Origin: Thiomicrorhabdus heinhorstiae
GTDB lineage: Bacteria > Pseudomonadota > Gammaproteobacteria > Thiomicrospirales > Thiomicrospiraceae
Reading direction: 5' to 3'
Assembly (NCBI RefSeq): GCF_013391765.2
Contig: NZ_JACBGI020000002.1
Coordinates: 156,911 to 220,910, forward strand
DNA length: 64,000 nucleotides
The notes beneath the pieces were generated by a model. That model did not search any database. It had not been told where the DNA came from and saw only the letters and a program-made list of their open reading frames with translations. Shown here one piece after another: positions 9,564-19,841 of this stretch. Within the stretch, counting starts at the first letter, position 1. The number at the start of each line of letters is the position of its first letter. Position numbers and translations under genes: made by a program.

Positions 9564-9591
9564 ATTCTACATAAGCGTTTACTAAACTCAA
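9564..9591 (-). promoter_or_regulatory. Candidate sigma-70 promoter of petABC
   Basis: Read on the minus strand: TTGAGT (plus positions 9586-9591), a 16-base spacer, then TAGAAT (9564-9569), ending about 40 bases before the petA start. It matches the -35 box at 4 of 6 and the -10 box at 5 of 6 positions. Prediction from sequence only. Confidence 0.5.
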
Positions 9592-9683
9592 ATCAGTATC
9601 TCTTTATATCGTCATTAAATTAATTTTATCTATGACTAAATATCAAAAAAATATATATTAGCGTTTCACGGAGTCAGCGGCAT

Positions 9684-10430
9684 CTACACCGGGTTAGGCA
9701 TATCGATAAACCGGCATTCGATGCCAAATTTTTCATTAATATGCTCACCAAGGCTTTTTACCCCCAAACGCTCGGTCGCATGATGACCTGCTGCCAGATA
9801 GTGAATACCACACTCAGCAGCCAGATGCGTAGTTTGTTCGGAAACCTCACCACTGATATAGACATCCGCGCCCCACTCAATCGCTTGATCGATATAGCTC
9901 TGGGCCCCGCCGCTGCACCAGGCGATTTTTTGCACCATGACCGAGCCGCCTGGAAGATGCAGCACTTCACGCTGTAAACTCTCACTGACACGTTCTATAA
10001 ATCGTTTCATCGGTATTTCTTCGTGCAACTCGCCTAAACGCACCAAACCGCTCATTTCAGGGGTAATATCTTGTAGCTGCCAGAGTTTTCCGAGCTGGGC
10101 ATTGTTACCGTACACATCATGACCGTCTAACGGCAGATGGTAGGCAATTAGATTAATGTCGTGCTCCAGCAACGCCTTAATACGCTTCTGCTTAAAACCG
10201 ACAATCCCGGCCGGTTCGCTTTTCCAGAAATATCCGTGATGAACCAGAATTGCATCCGCCTCTGCGTCAATCGCCGCCTCAATCAAAGCCTGAGAAGCGG
10301 TTACGCCAGTCACGATCTTGCGAATTTCCGCCTTACCTTCGACTTGCAAACCGTTCGGAGCATAATCTTTGTAACGCTCAACCTGCAAAAGCCCATTAAG
10401 GTAAGCCACTAAATCTTCAGTTAAAATCAT
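9684..10430 (-). CDS. Nif3-like dinuclear metal centre protein (YbgI family)
   Basis: A 248-residue protein of the Nif3/YbgI family, which forms toroidal hexamers with a di-metal centre. Family signatures are visible: G-L-Q-V-E-G near residue 27, the metal-binding H-H-G-Y-F-W segment (about residues 64-69), H-L-P-L-D-G-H (about 98-104), and the C-terminal A-G-H-H-A-T-E segment. The biochemical role is uncertain; some members are called GTP cyclohydrolase type I-like, a label with weak support. It lies between hisD and petA, as in many gammaproteobacteria. Confidence 0.92.
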   Translation of the reverse strand: MILTEDLVAYLNGLLQVERYKDYAPNGLQVEGKAEIRKIVTGVTASQALIEAAIDAEADAILVHHGYFWKSEPAGIVGFKQKRIKALLEHDINLIAYHLPLDGHDVYGNNAQLGKLWQLQDITPEMSGLVRLGELHEEIPMKRFIERVSESLQREVLHLPGGSVMVQKIAWCSGGAQSYIDQAIEWGADVYISGEVSEQTTHLAAECGIHYLAAGHHATERLGVKSLGEHINEKFGIECRFIDMPNPV

Positions 10431-10443
10431 AACAACTCCGTTT

Positions 10444-10478
10444 AAAAAAAAACCACCGGTTCTTTGCAGAAACGATGG
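10444..10478 (-). terminator. Terminator downstream of hisD
   Basis: On the minus strand a 6-bp stem CCATCG/CGGTGG (one T-G wobble; plus positions 10473-10478 and 10453-10458) is followed at once by a run of nine T (10444-10452). It lies 48 bases after the hisD stop and just upstream of the nif3-like start, so it probably ends the murA-hisG-hisD transcript. Confidence 0.65.
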
Positions 10479-10525
10479 CTTTCGTTTTCACTATAAATTC
10501 CGCCTAAAGCGCGGAACCCATACGA

Positions 10526-11827
10526 TTATTTTTTCACACGGTAACGTGCTGACGCAGCATGCGCCTGAAGACCTTCACCATCGGCGAGAATTCCGGCAAC
10601 ACGGCCAAGCGTGTCCGCACCGTCTTCAGAAACCATAATCAGGCTCGAACGTTTCTGGAAATCGTAAACCCCAAGCGGTGACGAGAAACGCGCAGTACGC
10701 GAAGTCGGTAATACGTGGTTAGGACCAGCGCAGTAGTCGCCCAAAGCTTCCGCAGTGTAACGTCCCATAAAGATCGCACCGGCATGACGGATTTTCGGCA
10801 ACAGCGCTTTTGGATCGTCAACCGACAGCTCCAAATGCTCAGGCGCGATAATATTGATCATCTCAAGCGCCTGCTTTTCATTATCAACCACGATAATCGC
10901 CCCGCGGTCGTCCAATGCTTTCTGAATGATTTCTTTACGCGGCATGGTCGGCAATAGCTTATTCATGCTGTCATAGACCTTGGCAGCAAAGTCGGCATCC
11001 TGAGTTACCAAGATTGCTTGTGCGTCTTCATCATGCTCGGCCTGCGAGAAAAGATCGACCGCAATCCAATCCGGATCGGTTTTACCGTCACAGTACACCA
11101 GGATCTCGGATGGACCGGCAATCATATCGATACCGACGGTACCGAATACCAAACGCTTGGCTGTGGCAACAAAGATATTACCCGGACCTACGATCTTATC
11201 CACTGCCGGAACGGTTTCGGTTCCGTATGCCAGAGCAGCAACCGCCTGAGCACCACCCAAAGTGAATACCGCATCCACTTCACAGATTGCCGCCGCAGCC
11301 AGAACCATCTCATTGACTTCACCGCCAGGAGTCGGCACAACCATGATCAGTTTTTCCACTCCTGCTACTTTTGCCGGAATCGCATTCATGATCACCGATG
11401 AAGGATAAGCCGCTTTACCGCCAGGCACGTACAAACCGACCGAATCCAGCGGCGTAACTTGCTGACCCAGCATAGTGCCGTCAGCTTCCTGGTATGTCCA
11501 AGATTCCTGAACCTGGCGTTCATGATAAGCGCGGACGCGCTGGGCGGAAATTTCCAAAGATTCACGCTGATCGGCAGGAATATTTTTCAATGCCTGCTGC
11601 AGGCGTTCTTTTGGAATTTCCAACTGAGAACCGCTTTGCAGTTCAAGGCGGTCAAATTTAGCGGTGTATTCCAATAGTGCCGCATCGCCATCCTTACGAA
11701 CGCGAGCGCAAACTTCGTTAACGATATCGTTAACCGATTGGTTCGATACCGTTTCCCACGCCAATAGTTGATCCAACTCTTCTCTAAAGCCTGCTTCGTT
11801 GGCAGATAAACGTCGAATATTTAACAT
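10526..11827 (-). CDS. hisD: Histidinol dehydrogenase
   Basis: A 433-residue enzyme that performs the last two NAD+-dependent steps of histidine synthesis, histidinol to histidine. The family block [12 protein letters not shown] is present near residue 215, followed by [11 protein letters not shown] and the zinc-site region F-S-Q-A-E-H-D (about 260-266). The C-terminal G-P-N-H-V-L-P-T-S segment is also intact. It lies one base from hisG and is transcribed with it; the remaining his genes are elsewhere. Confidence 0.97.
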   Translation of the reverse strand: MLNIRRLSANEAGFREELDQLLAWETVSNQSVNDIVNEVCARVRKDGDAALLEYTAKFDRLELQSGSQLEIPKERLQQALKNIPADQRESLEISAQRVRAYHERQVQESWTYQEADGTMLGQQVTPLDSVGLYVPGGKAAYPSSVIMNAIPAKVAGVEKLIMVVPTPGGEVNEMVLAAAAICEVDAVFTLGGAQAVAALAYGTETVPAVDKIVGPGNIFVATAKRLVFGTVGIDMIAGPSEILVYCDGKTDPDWIAVDLFSQAEHDEDAQAILVTQDADFAAKVYDSMNKLLPTMPRKEIIQKALDDRGAIIVVDNEKQALEMINIIAPEHLELSVDDPKALLPKIRHAGAIFMGRYTAEALGDYCAGPNHVLPTSRTARFSSPLGVYDFQKRSSLIMVSEDGADTLGRVAGILADGEGLQAHAASARYRVKK

Positions 11828-11828
11828 C

Positions 11829-12461
11829 TTAACTCTCTATCACTGATTTAAACTGTTTGACGATGTGATCGATTTGCTTAAATTTGGTTTTATACGCATG
11901 CTGATTCACAATCAAACGTGAACTGATGTCCGCAATGTGTTCCAAAGGAACCAAACCATTCGCCCGCAACGTATTGCCGGTATCGACCAGATCCACGATT
12001 CGATCCGCCAAATCGATCAAAGGCGCAATCTCCATGGAACCGTATAGCTTGATCAGGTCAACCTGCTCGCCCTTCTGTGCATAGTAAGCCTGTGCCGACT
12101 TTAAATATTTGGTGGCAATTTTCAAACGATGCCCATGTGGCTTTTCCCGTTCCGGTCCAGCGACCATCAATTTACACTGCGCAATCTTCAAATCCAGCAG
12201 TTCATAAATATTGTCGCTAGGCGCTTCCATCAAAACATCTTTACCGGCCACACCAATATCTGCAGCACCATGCGCAACGTAGGTCGGCGCATCGGTGGCA
12301 CGCACAATCAACAGGCGTACATTTTCCTGATTGGTCGGTAAAATCAATTTTCGGCTCTTGGACGGATCTTCAAGCGGTTCGATACCGGCTGCTTCCAGCA
12401 GTGGCAAAGTATCCTTGTAGATTCGACCTTTAGACAAGGCAATCGTTAATTGTTCACTCAT
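11829..12461 (-). CDS. hisG: ATP phosphoribosyltransferase, short form
   Basis: A 210-residue HisG, which catalyses the first and committed step of histidine synthesis (ATP plus PRPP). It starts with the typical L-T-I-A-L-S-K-G-R sequence and has the PRPP-loop region [12 protein letters not shown] near residue 158. It lacks the C-terminal regulatory domain (about 80 residues) of the long form. Short-form HisG normally needs the partner HisZ for activity and histidine feedback; no hisZ is in the window. It is placed between murA and hisD, the usual order in many gammaproteobacteria. Confidence 0.95.
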   Translation of the reverse strand: MSEQLTIALSKGRIYKDTLPLLEAAGIEPLEDPSKSRKLILPTNQENVRLLIVRATDAPTYVAHGAADIGVAGKDVLMEAPSDNIYELLDLKIAQCKLMVAGPEREKPHGHRLKIATKYLKSAQAYYAQKGEQVDLIKLYGSMEIAPLIDLADRIVDLVDTGNTLRANGLVPLEHIADISSRLIVNQHAYKTKFKQIDHIVKQFKSVIES

Positions 12462-12500
12462 AATTAATAATATCTTTTGTTAAATTCAGCTAATCCGGTT

Positions 12501-13772
<1,272 letters not shown>

Positions 13773-13831
13773 TTATATATTTATGTCGACGATCGCCGGA
13801 GTTTACTCAACTCGTCCCGCCTCTGTTTTTA

Positions 13832-14050
13832 TTATTCAACCTTGGTCTTGATTGAAAGTGCGTGCAACTCGCCATTGGCAAATTGCGCCTTAAAAATATC
13901 GTTGACCATACGATGTCTTTGAATCGGAGATTTGCCGGCAAACGCTGCACTGGTCACGACCACCGAAAAATTGCAATTTTCACCGCTGGTTTCCACCTGA
14001 GAACCCGGAATTTCCTTTTGAATCATCTCTCTAATCGTGTTCGGAGACAT
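13832..14050 (-). CDS. BolA family protein (IbaG/YrbA-like)
   Basis: A 72-residue BolA-fold protein. BolA proteins pair with monothiol glutaredoxins and help in Fe-S cluster trafficking; the IbaG subgroup is linked to acid tolerance and envelope homeostasis. The conserved central V-V-T-S-x-x-F-A-G-K segment and the terminal R-H-R-M-V-N region are visible. Its place directly before murA and after the Mla/ABC block matches E. coli ibaG (mlaB-ibaG-murA). Confidence 0.92.
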   Translation of the reverse strand: MSPNTIREMIQKEIPGSQVETSGENCNFSVVVTSAAFAGKSPIQRHRMVNDIFKAQFANGELHALSIKTKVE

Positions 14051-14074
14051 GAATCTACACCCCTGTTTAAAAAA

Positions 14075-14836
14075 TTATCCGCGTATTTTAACGCCTTTAT
14101 GCAATAAAATCAGATTTATCGCCGAGAGTGCGATCAAGAAGGCTGTCGTGACGCCCAAACTGAGGTAAATCGACACATCGGACTGGTTGAAGAAACCGAA
14201 GCGAAAACCGTCGACCATATAGAAGAATGGATTGAAATGCGATGCCGCCTGCCAAAACGACGGTAGTGCATGAATCGAATAGAAAACCCCGCTTAAAAAG
14301 GTCAAAGGCATAATAATAAAGTTCTGGAAAGCCGCCAAATGGTCGTATTTATCGGACAGAATACCCGCCAGCATCCCCAGCCCCCCCATCATTGCCGCAC
14401 TCAATACCGCAAACAACAGAATCCAACCCGGCGATTGCCAGCTCAAATCAAAACCGACAATCCCGACAATCAGAATTCCAAGACCGACCGTAACGCCGCG
14501 CAGAACCGAAGCGGCGATAAAAGCGACATAAAACTCTAACGGCGAAATCGGGCTTAAAAGTACAAACGTCAAATTGCCGTGCATTTTCGATTGAATCAGA
14601 CTGGAGGAAGTATTGGCGAAAGCGTTCTGTAATACTGCCATCATCACCAGCCCCGGAATCAGAAACTGACTGTAATCCAGACCACTAAACACCTCGATTT
14701 GCGTATCGATCACCTGGCCGAAAACCAGCAGATACAGTAAAGTCGAAACAATCGGCGCAAACAAAGTCTGAACTGCGACCGAGTAAAAACGGCGCACTTC
14801 CTTGACAAACAGAGCCCAAGTACCGGCTAAATTCAT
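14075..14836 (-). CDS. ABC-2 type transporter permease (YadH-like)
   Basis: A 253-residue inner-membrane protein with about six membrane helices and the ABC-2 permease pattern (L-F-A-P-I-V-S-T-L-L-Y near residue 26). The E. coli homologue YadH pairs with the ATPase YadG; the substrate is unknown. The start overlaps the upstream ATPase gene by four bases, so the two are translated together. The pair lies between mlaB and the BolA gene, where E. coli has nothing. Confidence 0.88.
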   Translation of the reverse strand: MNLAGTWALFVKEVRRFYSVAVQTLFAPIVSTLLYLLVFGQVIDTQIEVFSGLDYSQFLIPGLVMMAVLQNAFANTSSSLIQSKMHGNLTFVLLSPISPLEFYVAFIAASVLRGVTVGLGILIVGIVGFDLSWQSPGWILLFAVLSAAMMGGLGMLAGILSDKYDHLAAFQNFIIMPLTFLSGVFYSIHALPSFWQAASHFNPFFYMVDGFRFGFFNQSDVSIYLSLGVTTAFLIALSAINLILLHKGVKIRG

Positions 14837-15768
14837 GCCGCGGCTCCTTCAGCAGTCAGATCCAAAAACACCTCTTCGAGCGTCGCATCGCGACTGCTGA
14901 TATCGGCCACCTGCAAACCACTGGCATGCAACCAACCCAACATCTGGCTCATCGAAGTCTCTTTTTCCACCTTAAAGGTTAGGCCGCCGGCATCCTGATC
15001 AACTAAACGACTGGTCAAAGCCTCCGGCAATTCCGGAGAGTGCTTCTCGACACGCACTTTCAAATAGCGGAACGGGTGCTTGGAGAGCAAAGCCTCGGTC
15101 GAATCCAGAGCCTTTAACTGTCCCTTCTGTATAATCGCAACCCGATCACATAAAGCTTCCGCCTCTTCCAGATAGTGAGTGGTCAAAATAATGGTATGGC
15201 CCTGCTTGTGCAACTCCTTGGTAAACTCCCACAAAGTACGGCGCAGATCGACATCGACCCCGGCGGTCGGCTCATCAAGCACAATCACCTGCGGGCGATG
15301 CACCAGAGCCATGGCAATCAACACTCGGCGCTTCATGCCTCCGGATAGCTGATTGGTATTGGCATTGGCCTTGGCCTTGTCTGCAAGTGCCAAGCGTTCC
15401 AGCAGCTCATCAATCCAGCGAGTTTGCGTGCTCCCTTTCAAACCGAAATAGCCCGATTGTAGCTCCAATAATTCACGAATGGAAAAAAACGGATCGGAAA
15501 TCAGCTCCTGAGGCACCAACCCCAAAGCTCGACGAGTCTTACGGAATTCGCTTTGCACATCCGCACCCATGACTTCGATTGAGCCGGAAGTCGGAATCAC
15601 CAAGCCCGACATAGAATTGATTAAAGTCGACTTACCTGCACCATTCGGCCCTAAAAGACCGAAGAAAGCGCCCTGCTCAACGTCAAAAGAGACGCCTTGC
15701 AGAGCCTTTACATCCTTGTATTCTTTGCGGACGTTCTTAAAGCTGACCGCAATTCCCGAGTTACTCAT
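14833..15768 (-). CDS. ABC transporter ATP-binding protein (YadG-like)
   Basis: A 311-residue ABC ATPase. Walker A is G-P-N-G-A-G-K-S-T (about residues 40-48), the signature is L-S-G-G-M-K-R-R (about 143-150), and Walker B is V-I-V-L-D-E-P-T-A-G-V-D (about 162-173). A C-terminal extension of about 80 residues follows, as in YadG and other ABC-2 exporters. It is followed by its permease with a four-base overlap and preceded by mlaB with a three-base gap. Substrate unknown. Confidence 0.92.
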   Translation of the reverse strand: MSNSGIAVSFKNVRKEYKDVKALQGVSFDVEQGAFFGLLGPNGAGKSTLINSMSGLVIPTSGSIEVMGADVQSEFRKTRRALGLVPQELISDPFFSIRELLELQSGYFGLKGSTQTRWIDELLERLALADKAKANANTNQLSGGMKRRVLIAMALVHRPQVIVLDEPTAGVDVDLRRTLWEFTKELHKQGHTIILTTHYLEEAEALCDRVAIIQKGQLKALDSTEALLSKHPFRYLKVRVEKHSPELPEALTSRLVDQDAGGLTFKVEKETSMSQMLGWLHASGLQVADISSRDATLEEVFLDLTAEGAAA

Positions 15769-15771
15769 CCA

Positions 15772-16062
15772 TTACCCTTCAGACATTGATTCAAGCACAT
15801 CGTCCAGATCATACAGGCCGAGCAAAGTCGACAATTCATCCGGTAAATTCTTCACCCGAATCGGCTTGGAAGCACGCGTGCGCCAAGCCAGAAGCAAAGC
15901 CAAAACAGCACTATCGGCATGAGTAACTTTAGAAAAATCGACCGTCTCAACAGCAAAATCGCACCATTGGGAGTGCGCTTTTAATAATCCCGGCAAAGTT
16001 TTCAGAGTAACTTCCTCCGGCATAACAACGATTTTCGATTGCGGCATCCATTCTATCTGCAT
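15772..16062 (-). CDS. mlaB: STAS-domain protein, likely MlaB
   Basis: A 96-residue single STAS domain with the conserved S-K-V-T-H-A-D-S-A-V-L-A-L-L segment around the helix-1 loop. MlaB binds MlaF and is needed for assembly and activity of the MlaFEDB phospholipid transporter. Low sequence identity is normal for MlaB, so the call rests on domain and on place directly after mlaC. Confidence 0.88.
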   Translation of the reverse strand: MQIEWMPQSKIVVMPEEVTLKTLPGLLKAHSQWCDFAVETVDFSKVTHADSAVLALLLAWRTRASKPIRVKNLPDELSTLLGLYDLDDVLESMSEG

Positions 16063-16089
16063 CGTTTGACTTCTCTATTCACTCACCGC

Positions 16090-16734
16090 TCACGCGGCCG
16101 ACTGCAAAAAACTTTTATTTTTCTCTTTCATATCGTCAATCACCGCTTGCAAACCGCGACGACTGATATCGGCAATATAGACCTTACGGTAGTTCAGCAA
16201 CATACTGATGCCCTCTACAGTAACGTCGTAAATCATCCATTTGTTATTGTCGTTATCCAGATAAGCACGGTAAATCACATCCGAACTGTTGCCGTCGGCC
16301 TGGACTACGGTTGAAGAAACCGTCACGCGCCCCGGTTTTTCTTCAGTCATGCCACTTACTTTCACGGAGGAAATATTCAACTTCAACAGACTTTGCGAAT
16401 ACGAACGGATCAAGGTGGTGGTGAACTCATCGCTGAACTCTTTTTTCTGTTCATCACTGGCGGTACGCCAATATTTACCCATCGCATAACGCGCCATTTT
16501 TTCGGTATCGACATAAGGCAATACATTCTCTTGCGCGAATTCACGAACCATTTTCGGGCTTTGTTCCAGCTCGGCACGCTGCTCGTTCAACTTATCAACC
16601 AGCATCACCGACAGTGATTCGATCATTTTTTGCGGATCCTTCTGATCGATCACATCGGCTTGAGCCGAAAGACTCACTACCATTAACATGGCTGCCAGCC
16701 AGGCAAAAATTCTGTTTGTCCTAGATAAAGTCAT
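16090..16734 (-). CDS. mlaC: Periplasmic phospholipid-binding protein MlaC
   Basis: A 214-residue MlaC/Ttg2D protein with a signal peptide (cleavage after S-A-Q-A, about residue 26). MlaC shuttles phospholipids between the outer-membrane MlaA complex and the inner-membrane MlaFEDB transporter. The M-A-R-Y-A-M-G-K-Y-W segment (about residue 80) and R-S-Y-S-Q-S-L-L (about 109) are typical of the family. Its ATG touches the mlaD stop (one-base overlap). Confidence 0.94.
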   Translation of the reverse strand: MTLSRTNRIFAWLAAMLMVVSLSAQADVIDQKDPQKMIESLSVMLVDKLNEQRAELEQSPKMVREFAQENVLPYVDTEKMARYAMGKYWRTASDEQKKEFSDEFTTTLIRSYSQSLLKLNISSVKVSGMTEEKPGRVTVSSTVVQADGNSSDVIYRAYLDNDNNKWMIYDVTVEGISMLLNYRKVYIADISRRGLQAVIDDMKEKNKSFLQSAA

Positions 16735-17204
16735 TACTTATCTCCACTTTCACTAAATTTCACTAAGAACTGACCGATCAACTCCTCAAGCACCAACGCC
16801 GACTGAGTCAAACTGATTTCGGAACCGTTGTGCAAAACTTCTTCCTCTCCGCCCGGCTCCAAACCGATATACTGATCTCCGAGCAGCCCCGATGTCAAAA
16901 TCGATGCCGAAGTATCGTTAGGCAGATCGTTAAAATCGGAATAGATGCTCATATCCACTTTGGCGCGAAATGTTCTTTTATCGACGCTGATCGCATCGAT
17001 ACGCCCGATCACCACACCGCTCAACTTGACCGGTGCACGTACCTTCAAACCGCCGATATTGTCGAACTGCGCACTGATCTGATAACTTGGACGCTCTTTC
17101 AAAGCGCTGAAATTACTCACTTGAAAAGCGATCATTAACAACGCAACCAAACTCATTAAAACAAAAATGCCAACCCAAATTTCAATCCGTGCCTGTTTTT
17201 TCAT
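16734..17204 (-). CDS. mlaD: MCE-domain protein MlaD
   Basis: A 156-residue protein with one N-terminal membrane anchor (about residues 8-28) and a single MCE domain (about 39-118). MlaD forms a hexameric ring bound to MlaE and receives or passes lipid from/to MlaC. The V-K-L-S-G-V-V-I-G-R-I segment and G-L-L-G-D-Q-Y-I-G-L-E-P-G-G segment are typical MCE text. Length fits the family. Confidence 0.95.
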   Translation of the reverse strand: MKKQARIEIWVGIFVLMSLVALLMIAFQVSNFSALKERPSYQISAQFDNIGGLKVRAPVKLSGVVIGRIDAISVDKRTFRAKVDMSIYSDFNDLPNDTSASILTSGLLGDQYIGLEPGGEEEVLHNGSEISLTQSALVLEELIGQFLVKFSESGDK

Positions 17205-17271
17205 TTTGATAAACCCTAAATATGTAAATTCTTTGCTTTCGGCCGCTTATGCGAATTCTGTCATCTCAACC

Positions 17272-18060
17272 TTAATCGAACATTAAAGCGGTCAATACGA
17301 AGTCCAGTCCTAAAACACCCAATGAGGAATGCACCACTGTGCGTGTCGTCGCATTACTGACCCCTTCGGAGGTCGGAATGGCATCATTCCCCTGAAACAA
17401 TGCGATCACTGCAATCAGAATCGCAAACGCCACGGATTTGATAATGCCGTTGATAACATCATCATTCCAATCAACATGGCTGTGCATCTGTGACCAGAAG
17501 GAACCTTCGTCGACCCCCAGCCATCCGACGGCAACCATATAACCGCCCAAAATACCCAGGGCCGTAAACAATAAAGTCAACAGAGGTAAAGCGATAATCG
17601 CCGACAATAAGCGCGGTGCATAAATAAATTTAAGCGGATCGATAGCCATCATTTCCAAAGCGGAAACCTGCTCGGTCGAACGCATGAGACCGATCTCTGC
17701 CGTTAAAGCAGAACCGGCACGCCCGGCAAATAACAGTGCCGCGACCACCGGCCCCAACTCACGCAACAGAGACAAGGCCGTCATGGTTCCAACCGCCTCT
17801 TCCGAGTTATAGTCGACCAGCACATTGTAACCCTGCAAGCTCAAGACCATGCCGACAAACAATCCCGCAGTCAGAATAATCGGCAAAGACAGTACACCTG
17901 CCACATAAACCTGCTTAACCAAAAGATCAAAGCGCAAAACCGCAAACGGCAATGCCGGGATTAGCGACAATAAAAACAGTGCGCCACGTCCGAAGCTGGA
18001 AATGATCCCCAGCGTGTTTTTGCCGACCGATTGAATATAAGATAGCGATTTACTGATCAT
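17272..18060 (-). CDS. mlaE: Lipid ABC transporter permease MlaE
   Basis: A 262-residue permease of the MlaE/YrbE family with about five to six membrane helices. Typical blocks are V-L-S-L-Q-G-Y-N near residue 74 and R-E-L-G-P-V-V-A-A-L-L-F-A-G-R-A-G-S (about 100-117). It forms the channel part of the phospholipid transporter. It overlaps mlaF by four bases, and a 67-base gap separates it from mlaD. Confidence 0.96.
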   Translation of the reverse strand: MISKSLSYIQSVGKNTLGIISSFGRGALFLLSLIPALPFAVLRFDLLVKQVYVAGVLSLPIILTAGLFVGMVLSLQGYNVLVDYNSEEAVGTMTALSLLRELGPVVAALLFAGRAGSALTAEIGLMRSTEQVSALEMMAIDPLKFIYAPRLLSAIIALPLLTLLFTALGILGGYMVAVGWLGVDEGSFWSQMHSHVDWNDDVINGIIKSVAFAILIAVIALFQGNDAIPTSEGVSNATTRTVVHSSLGVLGLDFVLTALMFD

Positions 18061-18881
18061 TTACGGCGCCCTCTTTTAGCCAATCTTTGGCGAACATCCT
18101 CAATATATGGCTCTGCCGGATAGTGGAACGGAACCGGACCATCCGGAAGGCCGTGTACAAACTGATGAACATAGCCGCTATTTTCTTCGGCGATCTCTTC
18201 CTTGGTTCCTTGTGCGACAATGCGCCCTTCGGAAATGACGCAAACATTATCAGCAATCGACAAGACTTCGTCGACATCATGCGAAACCACAATACTGGTG
18301 ACCCCCAGACTGTCGTTTAACTTGCGGATCAAAGCCACCAGCACACCCATGGTAATCGGGTCTTGGCCGACAAAAGGTTCATCGTAAAAAATCATCTCCG
18401 GATCCAAGGCAATCGCGCGAGCCAACGCGACGCGACGCGACATGCCACCGGACAATTCAGACGGCATTAAATCTCGCGCACCGCGCAAACCGACTGCCTG
18501 TAACTTCATTAACACCAACGGATCGATTAAGCTTTCCGGCAGTTTGGTGTGCTCACGAAGCGGAAAAGCGACATTGTCAAATACGTTTAAATCGGTCAGC
18601 AAGGCGCCGCTTTGAAAGAGCATCCCCATTTTTCTGCGCAGTCGGTACAAATCGCCTCGCGACAAACTATGTACATTTTGACCTTCAACATAGATTTCGC
18701 CGCTGTCCGGTTTAAGCTGTCCGGCGATTAACTTTAGCAACGTGGTCTTACCGGTACCGCTCGGCCCCATGATCGCCGTCACCTTGCCTTTTGGGATCGA
18801 CAAAGTCACACCGTCGAAGATTTTGCGATCCCCGCGGGAAAAACTCAGATTTTTTATTTCAATCAAATTATCGCTATTCAT
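18057..18881 (-). CDS. mlaF: Phospholipid ABC transporter ATPase MlaF
   Basis: A 274-residue ABC ATPase and first gene of the mla operon. Walker A is G-P-S-G-T-G-K-T-T (about residues 39-47), the signature is L-S-G-G-M-S-R-R (about 143-150), and Walker B ends F-Y-D-E-P-F-V-G-Q-D. It powers MlaFEDB, which maintains outer-membrane lipid asymmetry. The C-terminal tail (about 30 residues, V-H-G-L-P-D-G-P-V-P-F-H-Y-P) is typical of MlaF. Confidence 0.96.
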   Translation of the reverse strand: MNSDNLIEIKNLSFSRGDRKIFDGVTLSIPKGKVTAIMGPSGTGKTTLLKLIAGQLKPDSGEIYVEGQNVHSLSRGDLYRLRRKMGMLFQSGALLTDLNVFDNVAFPLREHTKLPESLIDPLVLMKLQAVGLRGARDLMPSELSGGMSRRVALARAIALDPEMIFYDEPFVGQDPITMGVLVALIRKLNDSLGVTSIVVSHDVDEVLSIADNVCVISEGRIVAQGTKEEIAEENSGYVHQFVHGLPDGPVPFHYPAEPYIEDVRQRLAKRGRRK

Positions 18882-18947
18882 ACTTTTCCCAAATAAGAAC
18901 CCGCGAAAAATGTGCGAGTCATTTCTGGATTTTTCACCAGAATTCTT

Positions 18948-19556
18948 CTAATAGCCGAGTAATTCCGCCATCAATTTCATTTGTCGCAAACTGTCGATAC
19001 TCAATTCATCCACATCGATCAGAAACACTGTTCCGACGGTTTCCGGCAAGCCGGCAACGAAACTGCGTAAAAGCTCCGTTCGTTCCTTGGCTGTTTCCGG
19101 CAGACTATCGACATATCCCAGCGGCTGTCCCGAAACAATCGCGCCATTATACTGCCATTGCCAACCTGGCAAGGCGCTTTGTTTTGCAACCAACGTCACC
19201 GGCAATCCGGCGACATCCTGATCCAACTTTTGCAGGTCAACCTCATCGGAGCGTAACACTACCGCAAATGCTCGAGAACCTAAAACCGTTTTCAGGCTTT
19301 CCAACTTGCGAGTCACTTCAATATCAGGCAAATCCAACAATTCAAAGCAGCAGGCAAAGGGGTTTTCCAGAGCACCATCAATCTCTTCAATTTGCTCATC
19401 ATCCCACTGAGACCACACAAAAAACGGCACCAATAGTGCACGAAACTCGTTGGCGTAATAATCCAGCTGCCATTCTTCCGGCATATCATCCGGATAAAAT
19501 GTTCCCAACCAGTTTTCACGCTGCCATCCCTTGGCGCCCAATGTCAGATTTTCCAT
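18948..19556 (-). CDS. Short DUF72-like protein, function unknown
   Basis: A protein of about 202 residues. The first 45 residues resemble the start of the DUF72 (YecE) TIM-barrel family: a beta strand, then G-A-K-G-W, W-L-G-T-F-Y-P, and L-D-Y-Y-A-N-E-F. DUF72 proteins are usually 230-300 residues and continue with a conserved barrel; here the rest is short and lacks the usual N-S-T-F-Y and later motifs, so this may be a diverged or reduced member. The open frame extends to 19730, but the ATG at 19556 starts the recognisable domain. It is on the mla strand, 67 bases upstream of mlaF. Function unknown. Confidence 0.65.
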   Translation of the reverse strand: MENLTLGAKGWQRENWLGTFYPDDMPEEWQLDYYANEFRALLVPFFVWSQWDDEQIEEIDGALENPFACCFELLDLPDIEVTRKLESLKTVLGSRAFAVVLRSDEVDLQKLDQDVAGLPVTLVAKQSALPGWQWQYNGAIVSGQPLGYVDSLPETAKERTELLRSFVAGLPETVGTVFLIDVDELSIDSLRQMKLMAELLGY

Positions 19557-19773
19557 AGAAAATAAAACCGCCTTATCTAATGTTTCTGAGCATTTTAGCG
19601 GTTGTACGCCTCTCTTCACAGACCCATTCAGTAAAACACTATGACAATTTTCACTTCCCTTCGGCCCGCGATTCGCCAAGGCACAAAGGGAAGAAGGAGA
19701 CTCGATACACCTAGCACATAGAGATGACACAAACTTGCTTACACCCCATAATACCTCTATAGGTGCTTATAAG

Positions 19774-19802
19774 TTTTATTTATTAGTGGTTTGCAGTATA
19801 AT
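19774..19802 (+). promoter_or_regulatory. Candidate promoter of the yrbG-like/kdsC/lpt transcript
   Basis: A perfect TATAAT (19797-19802) lies 17 bases after a weak -35 (TTTTAT, 19774-19779). A start point near 19809 would place the in-frame TTG at 19791 inside the promoter, supporting the ATG at 19842 as the antiporter start. The -35 match is poor, so this is tentative. Confidence 0.4.
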
Positions 19803-19841
19803 CTTCTTCCAAATTATTTAGGATTAACTCAACACCTCATT

